From Cenococcum geophilum 1.58 (taxonomy: Eukaryota; Ascomycota; Dothideomycetes; Gloniales; Gloniaceae), in the NCBI GenBank assembly GCA_001692895.1, contig KV748176.1, positions 4,431,092 to 4,495,091 of the forward strand: 64,000 nucleotides of DNA, written 5' to 3'. This document shows positions 31,561-42,713 of the stretch, piece after piece; the first letter of the stretch is position 1; each line of letters starts with the position of its first letter. The translations under genes and the position numbers were made by a program. The notes below the pieces were generated by a model. That model made no database searches. It worked only from the letters and a program-made list of their open reading frames with translations, and was not told where the DNA came from.

Positions 31561-32575
31561 CTAAAGACCTAATATTAAACGCGCGCCCTCTTTTATCCTA
31601 AATAGCTTAACCCACAGATCCTTAAGGAGCTAGACTCCTAGCTAAACGAGCTAGCATTAATAAAGGAGACCTTAGACGAACTAATAGGGCTAATTAACCG
31701 CCTCTTAACTATAAACCGCACGGCTAACGCCCTAAAGGCCCTCCGCGATTAAGCTGTAAAAGGAGACCCCAATTTTAAAGCGGAGGAAGGGTTACTCCTA
31801 TATTAAGAGCGGCTTATAGTCCCTAACGTTAATAATTTACAGACTAAACTAATCCGTAAAGCTTATTGCTAAGTTTCTACGGTATACCCTAGCAAGAATA
31901 AGACCTATAAAATTATTAACTGCCGCTATTACTAGCTAAGAATAGTTATAGATATTAATTAATATATATAGAACTGCGAAGACTATAGGAGAGCTATAAT
32001 CCCACGGGATAAGACCCTAGGACTACTTAAGCTACTCCTAATACTAGAGCGCCCTTAGTAGTATATTTTTATAGACTTTTATAAACTACCTAAGGATCAT
32101 AACGGATATAATATAGTTATAGTTATAGTTAACCGCTTTAGTAAACGCCTATTTTTAATTCCCTATTATAAGAACATTAATGCTAAAGAGGCGGCCTAGC
32201 TATATATCTATTATGTTTACCAAATCTACGGACCACTAAATACTATTATATTTAATTATGGGCTATAGTTTATATCGGCCTTTTAGAATAAGTTTACCTA
32301 GATTCTAGGCATTAAGCTAAAGCTTTTTATAGCTTACTACCCCCAAATAAACGGCTAGATAAAAATTATAAATTAGTACCTAGACTAGAGGCTTAGGCCC
32401 TTTATTAACTATTTCTAGGATAACTAGTCTAAACTACTACCCTTAATAGACTATGCTTAAGCAACCCTACCTCATAACTCTACAGGGTTTGCCCTAATTT
32501 AGCTAGAAATAGAATACTTACCCTGTACAAGCTTTAACTAAAAAGGTTAAAAAAAAAACCCCTAGACTATATAAG
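31560..32575 (+). pseudogene. Gypsy F integrase, split by copia J
   Basis: The core reads YIFIDFYKLPKDHNGYNIVI (32063-32120), keeping the first Asp. IIFNYGL (about 32245) is the second catalytic region with Asp changed to Asn. AYYPQINGQIKIINQYLDQ (32335-32390) has Lys where the catalytic Glu is expected. The frame then goes LIDYAQATLPHNSTGFA and is cut at 32575 by copia J, resuming at 37137. Confidence 0.85.
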
Positions 32576-32677
32576 TGTTGGTTACACAAGGGGATATCAC
32601 GTAGCTACGGTTCGTAGATAGTATGATGATTATTAAATCAAGCTTTTCCTTTGGCTTTGCCATAAGATTTGCCTTCA
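32576..32677 (-). repeat. Copia J 3' LTR, chimeric (102 bp)
   Basis: Bases 32576-32634 equal the end of the copia E LTR; 32635-32677 encode KANLMAKPKEKLD on the minus strand, the same codons as the adjoining RT frame. On the minus strand the junction reads GAAGAAGATGAACTAG then TGAAGG, with a purine-rich run just before the new LTR start. Confidence 0.87.
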
Positions 32678-33420
32678 CTAGTTCATCTTCTTCAAGAGCT
32701 GAGAATCGGTCGTCTCCTAAAATAATTGTATCATCAGTTTGCATGCCGACGATTCCGAATGGAGTTCCCGTGGTTGTGATGAGGAAGCATGGGTCGAATG
32801 TAGAAGTAGTCATCAAAAGCTTCTCTTTGTGGTGCTTGCTGTAGGTAGCCCACCAATGAGTTCCTGCCTCTGCGATTCCATATAATGGCTTAAGCACAAC
32901 CATGATTGTATCTTCGGGATATTGGTGGCGAATTTGCTCTGGAAGGTGTGCCAATATTAAGCGCTGAAGGTGTGTCTCTGATTGGGTGTAGGCCTAGGTA
33001 ATATCTCGCAAATAGACCGCCATTCCATTCTTTATTAAGGAGGGAGCTAATGCAACAATAACTCGTTGACTAGCTCGTTAAATCGTAGGAAATTGCATAA
33101 GAATTATCTCCTTACCATTGTTGTTATAACCTTAGATAATAAGCCTTAATTTCTCGAATGGGGCATCAGTAGCTTTACCTTTAATCTTATTAACCATTCT
33201 TAAATTAAAGATGCGAACTTTATTAAACTTAGTAGGGTTATACTTCTTAAATTTAAAAACTCCTCTTGTAATAAGACCATCGATCTCCTACTTATTAGAT
33301 GCTTAGAAAGGAGCTCCTAGAGTTATAATACAACCTTCCTTTTAGAGCTATTTTGCGAGTTCAAAGTCAGCCTTCTCCTTAGCTGTCATAAAGGCCATTA
33401 ATAACTTAACTCCATTCTTA
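32678..33420 (-). pseudogene. Copia J reverse transcriptase, truncated, lightly mutated in part
   Basis: From high to low coordinates: GVFKFKKYNPTKFNKVRIFN, LRMVNKIKGKATDAPFEK, YNNNGKEIILMQFPTI, RASQRVIVALAPSLI (about 33290-33050), then an unbroken tract with LAHLPEQIRHQYPEDTIMV, LKPLYGIAEAGTHWWATYS and GMQTDDTIILGDDRFSALEE. The catalytic motif is QTDD, both Asp intact. The tract 32990-32678 has no stop and many CpA sites, unlike the rest of the element. The C-terminal RT part and RNase H are absent; the frame enters the LTR. Confidence 0.88.
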
Positions 33421-34720
33421 ATGGCAGCAATAAATTGTTCTTTAAAATTAATAAGATGTTGGCGATTTCGTGATCCCTTCGGGCGACCTCTACCGCGTTA
33501 TAGTTATGGCGCATCTACTACAATTATATTGGGATTGTAGTCGCCTTCTAAAGTATATTAATCGTAGTTCTCTTCTAAAGTATCTTCTAGAGCATCCTAT
33601 AAAGGCTTAGAATTGTTATCTTTATAGTAAGGCTTAATAACAGTTAAACGGAATTAAGTAGGTCCGTAAGGCATCTAAATAGTATAAGTTTAACCATTAA
33701 TTGCAATAAGTTGGTGTAGGCCTAACTATCCTCCCTTTTTACGCTATACGCGTACCTTAGACTAGAGTAGTAGATTAAGCGTAGTTAAGGTATTTAGGCC
33801 ATTTCTTATTCCTAATACGTCGTTAACCTAGCGTATAGCGTAGAGATATCGCACCTCCTTTATTACCTTATAAATAGCCTTAGCTCGTTATATAATAGAG
33901 GGAGATAGTAAAGAATCGTTAGTTATTTAAGGGTAGGCGCTAAAGACTAGCAATATAGGTATAAGTCTATCCGGGCCAGCGGAATTGTTAATAGCTTTAA
34001 CAGCTATTTACAAGGTAAGTTCTTCGCTAGCATCCTTTAGTTCTAAAGAGATAATCTTATATACGCGGCGTAATAGCGTGTAATATCGTTCTACTTTTCT
34101 AATACTATTATATGCCTTAATAGGGACTTCCTTAACCTCAATTGCTATTACCTTTATTTATTATCGGAACTCTATAGATAAGAAGTTCTTTCCTACGTTA
34201 TAGACAATTTAATTAGGGGGTCCTAGGTAGACATTAATCTAGTATAACTAAAGGGTATCCTATACGTTCCTAGCTAATATATCCTTTAAAAATCGTGCGG
34301 CTTAGAAGGAGGTTAAGAAGTTAATAACTTAGAGTACTAGCTTGCCGCTAAGGTATATAACGTCGACAATAATACAGAAGTTAAAGTTGTAGTTATCTTT
34401 AAGGGTAAACTTAAATCGGCCAGGGGACCTCTGGTTTATTTAGCAGTGGTAGCAGTATTTTATAAGATGCTTAATTACCTTAACCTCGACTTTATAGCCT
34501 GCTTACTAAAGAACCCTAAGTAATTAGTAAACTAATAGGTAACTAAAATGACGGTATAGTTGGCGTAACTCTAACTTAGTTAAATGGCTCTAAGCAACAC
34601 TCTTTTCTAGTTATTAAAGGAGTAGCTAAGGGTAACCCCACTTACGTATAATAGGCACCCGATTATCTCCCTACACGAGCATATTCTTAAGGTTATTAAG
34701 CTTAACACCTAGTTTATCTA
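33421..34720 (-). pseudogene. Copia J integrase and integrase-RT linker
   Basis: Minus strand. Around 34200 the frame reads NVGKNFLSIEFR, the second catalytic region of copia integrase (compare HNAGRNFISKEF in copia C). Near 33970 is a tract matching DRLVPTLLV of copia C. The linker has a basic RGRGRPKGSRNRQHL (about 33500-33455). Moderately RIP-mutated. Confidence 0.75.
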
Positions 34721-34974
34721 TATCTCTAATACAAAATAAAAACGGGGTATTTATAGAAATAACGTAAAAAGTAATATACCCTAAGGGGGTTTAAACCCTA
34801 ATTATGCCGAGAGAAATTATAGTACCTTTGCTAAAATAAATCGTATATTGGCCTACCGTTAAATAGTTAATCTAAACAGAGCTATTAAGCTGCTAAAGGG
34901 CTTAAACTTAAGGTTCTCCTGCTATAGATACTCCTACAGCTTTAGTATCCGGCATAATACTATAGAAGACGTTN

Positions 34975-36674
34975 GCNNAGTATCTNTTNTTAAAGGANAA
35001 CGNNGANCTCTCCTTTAGCTTATTAAAGATATCTAACTTCGTAATAAAATAGAGCGTAGATTGGTCATTAAGAACAGCGACGGTTTATATACTATTTACC
35101 TTACTATACTTAGTAAAGTATTGGTTAGATAAGTAGTCCTTAATTTCTATATCCATAAGGAGCTGTTTAGTCTCATTAACCTTACCCTTAAGGTTTTCTA
35201 CGCCTTCGTATTAAACCAGGAAGCTTTAAAAGTAGGCCGCAGTAACCTTATAATTTTTAACATTTCTTATACTTTAACGGAACTTATTATATACCTCTTT
35301 TCGCTTATTAAGGGAGTGTCTAGTTAACTAGCAATTTGGCTTCTTACAAACGTAGCACTTCTTTTAGTAATTACTTTAAAATAAACCTCCACCGGGACCT
35401 CTATGGTTGCCTTATAGTTAATATTAATCGTACCCTCTTCCGTATTCCCTACCGCGGCCACTATATATTTAATCAGTCCAGTTATAATCGTATTAGTCAG
35501 GAATACTTAGTTAGGTAGGGTTTTCGGTATAAAACTATTAAGATTCTTATATTCGCATTATAGTACCTATAGCGGAGCGTAGCTTAGCATATACTCCTTT
35601 AAACGTATCTATAGGTTTATATAGCGCCAAGTTACACTTAAGAACGCTATGGTATGCTAAGATAACCTAGTCCCTTAGGCTGTTCTTATTTTAGTAAGTT
35701 TTAGTAAGGCCACGTTAGATTTTCTAGAGTTTATTAAAGAGTAGTTAAAGGCACTCTAAATAAGTCTTTATTAGGTTAGAAGCAATAACTCTCTAAAACA
35801 TAGTCTCCCGCCATTTAGATATATAAAGTTGGCGATTCTTATTAGTCTTAAAGTGGGCTCTAGTAAGCTAAAGCATTGTATTAAAGTTATAGTTTTTACC
35901 CGCAATATAGTTGTAATAGAATGTTACCGCCCGTCCCTTTAATATAATAGAGAAAGCGTAATAGTACTAGTGGCGTTAAATTTTAACCTTATTATAACAG
36001 TTATAAAAGACCTATAGTTTTGCTCCGAGTATNTTATANAGTTNTCCTNTAAACTTCTTCTNTTNGTCCNAATATACCTTTATTAGATTNGTAACTTNTT
36101 ATAGTAAAGGCTTACCGGTTAGCTAGAGTGGAGGAGGTAAAGGCGGAGTAACTCTAAGTGGGAGAGCACCTCTAGGTAGGAGAGCAGCTTTAGGTGGGGG
36201 GTTAGTGTTCTGGGGGTTTTAATATAAATTAAAGTTGCCTTCCAAAGAATATGGGTTGTTTTTAGGTTTCTATAGTTAACGTATAATTTTAGCTTCCGTC
36301 CATATTAGTTCTTCTATACTAGTAATAACGGCCTAAATATTGCTAGCAATTAGGTTACCATTCTTAGCAATGTATACCCTATTCCTATAGAGAAAGTCTT
36401 AAAAGTCCTAAATAATATTAACGTTGCCAAGTACCTAGGTATTAGCAGTCCATCCTATAAAATCCTCCCTAAAATACTCCCATAGTTGTAAATCGGCGTA
36501 GCATCTATTTCGGTAGAATATAATATAGTATAGGAGAAAGCCGTTAACTTATTTTACGGTATAAGTTGTTATATTAAAGGCGAATTCGTCCCAATCTTCA
36601 TTAATAAGTTTCGCGTACTTAGCTACCCCTAGTGGTAAGGAGTCTTTCTAGTTATTTAAAGTAGGCGTAGCCAT
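34975..36674 (-). pseudogene. Copia J gag
   Basis: The minus-strand ATG at 36674 opens MATPTLNN then KDSLPLGVAKYAKLINEDWD, the same start as copia E. Further on a knuckle KKCYVCKKPNC and TRHSLNKRKEVYNKFR lies at 35360-35290. Scattered N (34974-35008 and 36033-36090) mark unresolved consensus. Gag would form the particle; the cysteine knuckle would bind RNA. Confidence 0.77.
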
Positions 36675-37029
36675 GTTTTTAGAGGGAGGGAAGTGTTATT
36701 AGTGTAGGGATTGTCGTTTGGTACGCGTTTAGACGTATATTTGCGATTATAGGGCTTAGGACCAGTTCTGGCCTTAAATCGCGAAGACTTATAAAGCGTG
36801 TTATTCTGCGTAATAGACGCAAGAATCCATAATCTTAGAAAGGCTCAGGACCAGTTCTAGCCTTTAGATCCTTAGATTTATAGAAGAGTTCTATTTAAGG
36901 TTTAGGACCAGTTCTAACCTTAAAAAACAGCTTCCTTTAGCATAAGTAGCACTGGTACAGTGGCTCGTCTCTTCTTAGTGGAATACCTTACTGTTTTGTG
37001 GTATAACAGTGAAGTTAACCACTGATTAG
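36675..37029 (-). other. Copia J leader with three near-palindromic repeats
   Basis: Leader between the 5' LTR and gag; phrases around GGACCAGTTCTGGCC recur at about 36756, 36845 and 36900, colinear with copia E. No open frame of note. Confidence 0.7.
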
Positions 37030-37131
37030 TGTTGGTTACACAAGGGGATATCACGTAGCTACGGTTCGTAGATAGTATGATAATTGTTAAATCAAGCTTT
37101 TCCTTTGGCTTTGCCATAAGATTTGCCTTCA
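37030..37131 (-). repeat. Copia J 5' LTR, chimeric (102 bp)
   Basis: Matches 32576-32677 across the fused junction except for two RIP-type transitions. Followed by the TSD ATAAG. Confidence 0.87.
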
Positions 37132-37136
37132 ATAAG

Positions 37137-37809
37137 AGAAGCTATTCTATACCAAGGCCTAACAGTACGCTAAATACTTAGAGGAAGCTTAGATGGTAGC
37201 CCGTAAGAACCTAGAAAAAGCCTAAAGGTTAATAAAACAGCAGGCAAATAAACACCGTCAAGAGCCTAATTTTGCCCCTAGCGATATAGTCTAGGTTATA
37301 ATAAGGAATTAGAAAACTAAATGACCTAGCCGTAAGCTAGACTACTAGATAGTAGGACTATATAAGGTTCTTAAGAAAATAGATAACTTGTATAAGGTAC
37401 AGCTCTTAGATTTAATTAGGGTTTACTCTATCTTCTCGCCAAATAAGTTATAGAAAGCTGTAAATAACCTATTACCTGGACAAAAGAATGAGCTTCCTCT
37501 ACTAGTTTAAGTAAACGGTAATAACAAATAGGAAGTTAATAAAATACTGGCCTATAAGATAGTATAGGGAACGCTAAAATACCGTATCTAATAGAAGGGC
37601 TATAATCTAGACCCAACTTAGTACCCTATATAGAACTTTATCGGCTACCCCTAAAAGCTTAAAGAGTTTTATAACTAATACCCTAATACGCCTAAACCCC
37701 TAAAGTACCTAGATAAATAGATGGAATACTAGTATAATAAAGATAATAAGTTACCGGAAGAATATAGGGACAAAAACGCCCTAAAGCCCTAATATAGCTA
37801 TCTGCTAAA
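37137..37809 (+). pseudogene. Gypsy F integrase end and chromodomain
   Basis: Continues the frame cut at 32575. It resumes with an Ala-Lys-rich helix, then a segment DRVWVI-like at about 37290 and a chromodomain tract with KGYNLDPT and YPNTPKPLKYLDK (37590-37720), ending near NALKP. A C-terminal chromodomain places F among chromoviruses and would guide insertion to marked chromatin. It is cut at 37809 by H1 (TSD CTAAA). Confidence 0.75.
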
Positions 37810-38234
37810 TGTTACGGACGCTTTAAGTACAATGTTACGACTATTTGGAGAGGAGTTAAAAGAAGCTAGTTGGTTAATATAGGCACGGTCTAGAATGGAA
37901 CCCATAAAACCATATAACGAGGAATGGTAAGTAAGGTCACGTAATATAATCTATATAATCTATATAATCTGCGAGATCTATAACAGAGCGAATAGAGTAG
38001 ATAGAGTAGATAAAGCAACGACTTTTATAGGAGTACGGTTATATATTTAAGGACCCTTAGTCCCTACCTAGATAGTTCCTTTCTCGTAGTAATTCTCAGA
38101 ATATAATTAGAGTTAATCTATTAGGCAACCACTCTACTAGTTATTATTATATTATTAACTTTTATACTTATATTTCCTATACACCTAGCCTAATAATAAG
38201 CCTACTGTAGTTCTTGCTACAAGGTTCTATTATA
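37810..38234 (+). repeat. Gypsy H1 5' LTR (425 bp)
   Basis: Pairs with 45521-45945. About 100 bp in the middle (37936-38036) differ from the H2 and H3 LTRs. TATTTAAGG near 38046 may be the promoter TATA element. Confidence 0.93.
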
Positions 38235-38278
38235 TAATTACTACCTAGTTATAGTATTAATATAAGAAGTTAAACAAC

Positions 38279-39420
38279 ATACCACCAAAAGCAGCTACTA
38301 TAACGCTATTAACGGCGGCAACTACTTTAAGATTAGGTAACGACACTAGTATAGTAAATACTAACTCGCAATAGCCTATAACAGTAGTGTAATTATAGGA
38401 AATAGTTAACTAACTAATAGAAAATAATATGGTACTTAAATAAAAGATTAACGGGATAGGAGTAGTAAAGGTTAAGTTATTATTAATCGAAAGATTCTTA
38501 GGAGAGAGATTAAAGCTTAAAGGATTCCTTACGCAAATATACTTTAAGGTTACGTAAGAGGGAGTAAAGCTGGTAATACTTATGGATTAAATAGCGTATG
38601 TAGGATTGTTCTTATTAGGAAGAGCACTTAAATGGTTTAAGCCTTACCTTATAGAGATATAAGTAAACGGAATAATAATAACGAACTAGGAAGTACGGTT
38701 TATATTTTTAAGCTAGAATAGATTTATAGAGTAACTTATATAGATGTTTGGAGATTTAGAGGTAATAACTATAGCGGAAAAAAAACTTTAAGATATTATA
38801 TAACGAACCTTAGCTATTAAATATATAATGTAGTTCTAAACGTTAGCGATATAAGTTAAGTAGAATAATAGGGCGCTTATGGTATAGTATAAGTAGAGAC
38901 TTAAGGCTAAAGTCTAAGATATAATTATTTTAATAAAAGATGCGGATACCCTAAGGGAATTAATAGATTAAGCGATTAAGATTAATAATAGGATCTTTTA
39001 AAGGGAACAGGCTAAGAAGGGTTAAGATAGAGTTCTATAGTTATATAAGACGTAGAGCACGCAATAACTAAAGCTAAGTTAGAAACTATAGTATAGCGTA
39101 GAGCTAATAAACCTAAGCGGTACTAAAGAAGCCTATAAGAGATGGAGTAAAAAACTATAAAAACTTAAAGGTTAAGGATCTAGTAATCATAGGACTAAGG
39201 AGTAGAGGCTAAACTAGGGATCTTAGTAGTAGAAGACGTTTAGGCGGACTCTATAGTAAAGTTAGTGGTTTAAAGATAGAGCTTATATAAATTGCGGGAA
39301 ATAAGGTTATTTTGTAAGGGATTATAAAGATAGTTAGAGTTACTATGTAATAAAGGGAACTAGACTAATAGCAGAAGATATATATATATAAAGGAATAAT
39401 AGTATACTATAAGGAATAAA
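38279..39420 (+). pseudogene. Gypsy H1 gag
   Basis: The start codon has become ATA (38279), followed by PPKAATITLLTAATTLRLGN, the counterpart of ATG starts in H2 (53815) and H3 (63264). Capsid landmarks: KLKGFLTQIYFKVT, LFLLGRALKWFKPYL (38610-38660). Nucleocapsid knuckle NCGK then GYFVRDYKDS (39285-39335), its first Cys lost. Many RIP stops. Confidence 0.85.
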
Positions 39421-41320
39421 AGAATGTTTAATCTAAAGTTTTGCGTTTTGTTATAATAATATATACTAAATTTATAAAGACGCTAAGTATGGCGTAAGCT
39501 ATTAGCTATAAAAGCTAAAATCTATAAAGTATAGAGAAACTAATGAATTATTACGTAGATTGGATATTAAAGATAATAAGTTTAATATAGGTAAAATATT
39601 TATAGATAATAAGGAAATAAAGGTAGTTTACTAGGAATATATAAACCTTAGAAAAGTTATAATAGAAGTAGAGACTAAGACCGCTATAGAGTAAGGTTTA
39701 GTAATGGGTATTATAATACCGTTAGATACGGCATCTATTACTTTATAAGACGGTAGGAGTAGTATTTAAAAGAGATTAAGTAAGTAGATAACTGCTAGTG
39801 CTAGCTTACCACTTAATAAAGGTAAAAGGCTAAAGGCTTAAGATTCTTAAGATAAGATAAGAGAGATTTAAGATTCTGTAGATAGGATAAGGATAGCTTA
39901 AGGACTTATAACGGATAAAAACTAATAGAGTAGAGCAGCAGCTTAGTTTAGAAATATATAAATAAGCTTGGGATAAGAGTTTCCTATAGTATTAGATTCT
40001 TAAGATAAGATAGATAAGATTTAAGACTCTTAAAATAAGATAAGAATATTATAGATGCCTAGTTAGACTAAGGCGGGAGCTAAGCTTAAGTTAGAAGTAA
40101 GCTTAGGATTAAAGAATCTAAGGGACTAAGAATTTAGAGAATAAATAAGGACACCTATAGGTAAGAGGTAAGGAGCTTCTTTATAGATTAGAGAATCTGT
40201 AATATAGGTAGCAGTTAAACTAGGAGATAGATATATAAACCTAGAGGACTTACTAGTTAAATATAGTGTTTAGCCTAAAGATTGAAAAATTAATACTAAG
40301 ATTAAGAAGTATAAAGACTTTAAGGATCTACTTATAAGATGTAAAAAAAAAAAAGAAGCTATAGAGGAATTTAGAGTAAGAATTACCTTATAGTAAGAGT
40401 AGAAACTAAATAAGAGATCTAGTCTACTAGGTTATATAAGGGACAGAGCACTTATATAAAGAATTACTAATAGGCTGAGAGTAGGCATATTAAGAGCTAA
40501 GTGGCTTATTAAACTAGAATAAGAAGAGGATTTAGGGATTCCAACTAGGTTTAAGGAACGATATACTAAAGGTTATTATAACGCAGTAATAAAGAGATAC
40601 TTCTTTATGGACTAACTATATATACTTAAGCAGCTATACTAAAAGTGGTATAGGCAAAGGCATAATGACGAGTAGGAAGATTTCTATATATAGTTGGATA
40701 AAAAAGTTATCTAAGACTACCTAATTACAGAGAAGGCTATAACTTATATTAAGGGAGCCTTAATTATAATATTAAAGGATCTAGAGGAGTAATTAGAGGA
40801 CTAGAAAAGCGAAAGATAAATCTTAGTACCTGTAAACGAAGTTATGACGCTTAGATTAATACGAAAAAGGTTTAAACTTAAGGATAAAGATAAGCTAAGA
40901 GTTAACCTAAGACACTAAGTATATTATATACTATCGTAGATAGTATGTGTGGATAATATATATAATATATATAAAGTACCTAAGGATAAAAATTGAAAGT
41001 ATCTAATAAGAATATATTGGATGACGGATAAGGCAAAATATTAAAACGCTAAGTATATATATAGTTAGTACCCTATAGAAGTTTAAGAATAAAGGGACTT
41101 AATACTTTAACTAGGAAAATTCCTTATAAAAGAATACCTAGATAGACGATAATGGTAGGAATATTTAGAGAATACCTATCTATAGCACATTAAGGATAAA
41201 AAGCGAACTAAGTATTGGCCTAAGTTAGACTAAGTATAAATAGAATTAAGTAGCTAATAGTTGGGAAAAGTAGAGCCTTAGACCCTTAAAGGAATTTAAG
41301 GATAATACCTAAATTTATAA
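39420..41320 (+). pseudogene. Gypsy H1 gag-protease spacer region
   Basis: A 1.9-kb tract of the polyprotein before protease. It contains Asp-Ser/Ile-Arg-rich repeats from DS.DKIR phrases (39840-40060), present also in H2 on both sides of the H3 insertion. No enzyme motif recognised. RIP stops are dense. Confidence 0.5.
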
Positions 41321-41329
41321 ATAAAGTAG

Positions 41330-41650
41330 TAAGATTAATAGTTTAAGGTACTAATAGATAGTGGAGTAATAAGGAACTATATCTTGCTAATAGCAGTTAA
41401 AAGAATGGGGTTACCACACAGATAGAAGGAATGTCCTTACCTATTAGTAATAATTTTAGGAGATCTAATAGCCTACAGAGGAGGTATTATTAACCTTAAA
41501 ATAGGACCTATTTAGTTAACCATTAAAGGAAGACTAGTTAAGATGTCTTTTAATATATTACTATTAGGGAATAATAAGGCAGTATTAGGAATGCCTTAGT
41601 TATAGAAATATAATCTAAAGATTAATTAGATTATAGGTTAGGTCGATATT
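41330..41650 (+). pseudogene. Gypsy H1 protease
   Basis: The frame reads LIDSGVIRNYILLIAVKRMG (41351-41410), keeping the catalytic Asp-Ser-Gly. Then ECPYLLVIILGDLIAYRGG, MSFNILLLGNNKAVLGMP (41545-41595), the typical gypsy protease end. Confidence 0.82.
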
Positions 41651-41869
41651 AGAGATACTTAACGCCGTAAAATGTAATAATAAGCTAAGTTGGTATAGTA
41701 CTAAGTAAGAGCGACCTATAAAGAAATAGAAAAAGGACTAAGTTATGTACTAAAGAGATACTATAAGTATAGCAAGAAACTATAGTTACTAAAGAGTAAA
41801 AAGCTGTTAGAGTATGTAGTATAGGACTATAAGATAGAATTAGAACTAGGAATAAGTTTAAGGTTCTTT

Positions 41870-42538
41870 CTAATCTATAAGCTTACTAAAGAGGAAGGTA
41901 AAGCACTTAAAGAGTTTATCTAGGAGAACTTACAAAAGGGATATATTGGACTATTGTAATTATTAGCAGGTTATCTAGTACTATTTATACTAAAGAAAAA
42001 TGGTAAGCTAAGGCTGTATATTGACTATAGATAGTTAAATAGTATCACTAGGAAGGATAGGTATCCTTTACCCTTAATTAGCGAAATCTAAGATAGGATT
42101 GGTAATGCGTAAATCTTTATAAAGATAGATCTAAGATAGGCGTACTATTAGATTAGAATTAAGGAAGGCAATAAATAGAAGGCAGCCTTTAGATTAAAGA
42201 AAGGACTATATAAACCATTAGTTATATAATTTGGGCTTATAAACGCACTAGTAACGTTTTAGAAGCGAATTAATAATATATTAGGAGAGCACTTAGATAA
42301 ATTTGTTATAGTATACCTTAACGATATTATTATCTACTTAATAACGGAGAAAGAATATGGAGAATATATTGAATAGGTCTTAAAAAGGCTATAAGAGGAG
42401 TAGATGCTAGTAGCAATTGAGAAATGCGAGTTCTTTACTAGAAAGACTAATTTCGTCGGATTTATTATTAAACTAGGCTAACTTAGTATAGATCTAAAGA
42501 AGATTAAGACTATAATAAATTAGTAAGAACTAGAGAAC
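41870..42538 (+). pseudogene. Gypsy H1 reverse transcriptase
   Basis: FLIYKLTKEEGKALKEFI, LFILKKNGKLRLYIDYR, DRYPLPLISEI, IFIKIDLR, then VIVYLNDIIIYLITEKE (42306-42355) with YLND for YLDD, and EKCEFFTRKTNFVGFIIKLG (about 42420-42475). It is interrupted near the end by a solo LTR at 42539. Confidence 0.88.
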
Positions 42539-42708
42539 TGTTGGTATATATTAATAACGTGCAGAATATATATATCGTAATAATATGTACTATACGGTGT
42601 TGTTAGTGAATTCTTGTTGTTCTATCTATACGTCTTAATGATACATATACGCGTCTCGCGTAGATTACGTGCTGTGCACGTAATACGTAAGACGAATATA
42701 TACCGACA
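42539..42708 (+). mobile_element. Solo LTR, 170 bp, TSD AGAAC/AGAAT
   Basis: TGTTGGTATATATT..ATATACCGACA between AGAAC (42534-42538) and AGAAT (42709-42713). The H3 element lacks it at the same place. It contains ATTACGTGCTGTGCACGTAAT (42664-42684), a hairpin. Its ends resemble copia B (TGTCGG..CCGACA) but the interior differs. Confidence 0.85.
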
Positions 42709-42713
42709 AGAAT

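Larger units (their letters stand above)
32576..37131 (-). mobile_element. Copia J: copia element with rebuilt 102-bp LTRs containing RT coding sequence
   Basis: Direct repeats 32576-32677 and 37030-37131 (102 bp each) with TGTTGG..CTTCA ends; ATAAG lies on both outer sides (32571-32575 and 37132-37136). The host frame of gypsy F continues across. Minus-strand order: leader, gag (36674 down to about 34980), integrase, RT. RT runs without a break into the 3' LTR at 32677, so its end and all of RNase H are missing. 43 bp of each LTR are RT codons; the other 59 bp match the copia E LTR end. The element must have been copied and integrated after this rearrangement. Confidence 0.87.

Noticed and set aside
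32576..32677. Reading copia J as a simple solo LTR fragment next to an RT fragment
   Set aside because: The same fused junction occurs at both ends (37030-37131) and ATAAG flanks the whole, so the 102-bp units behave as the LTRs of one integrated element.
32623..32844. 73-residue plus-strand frame
   Set aside because: Antisense of the preserved copia J RT tract.
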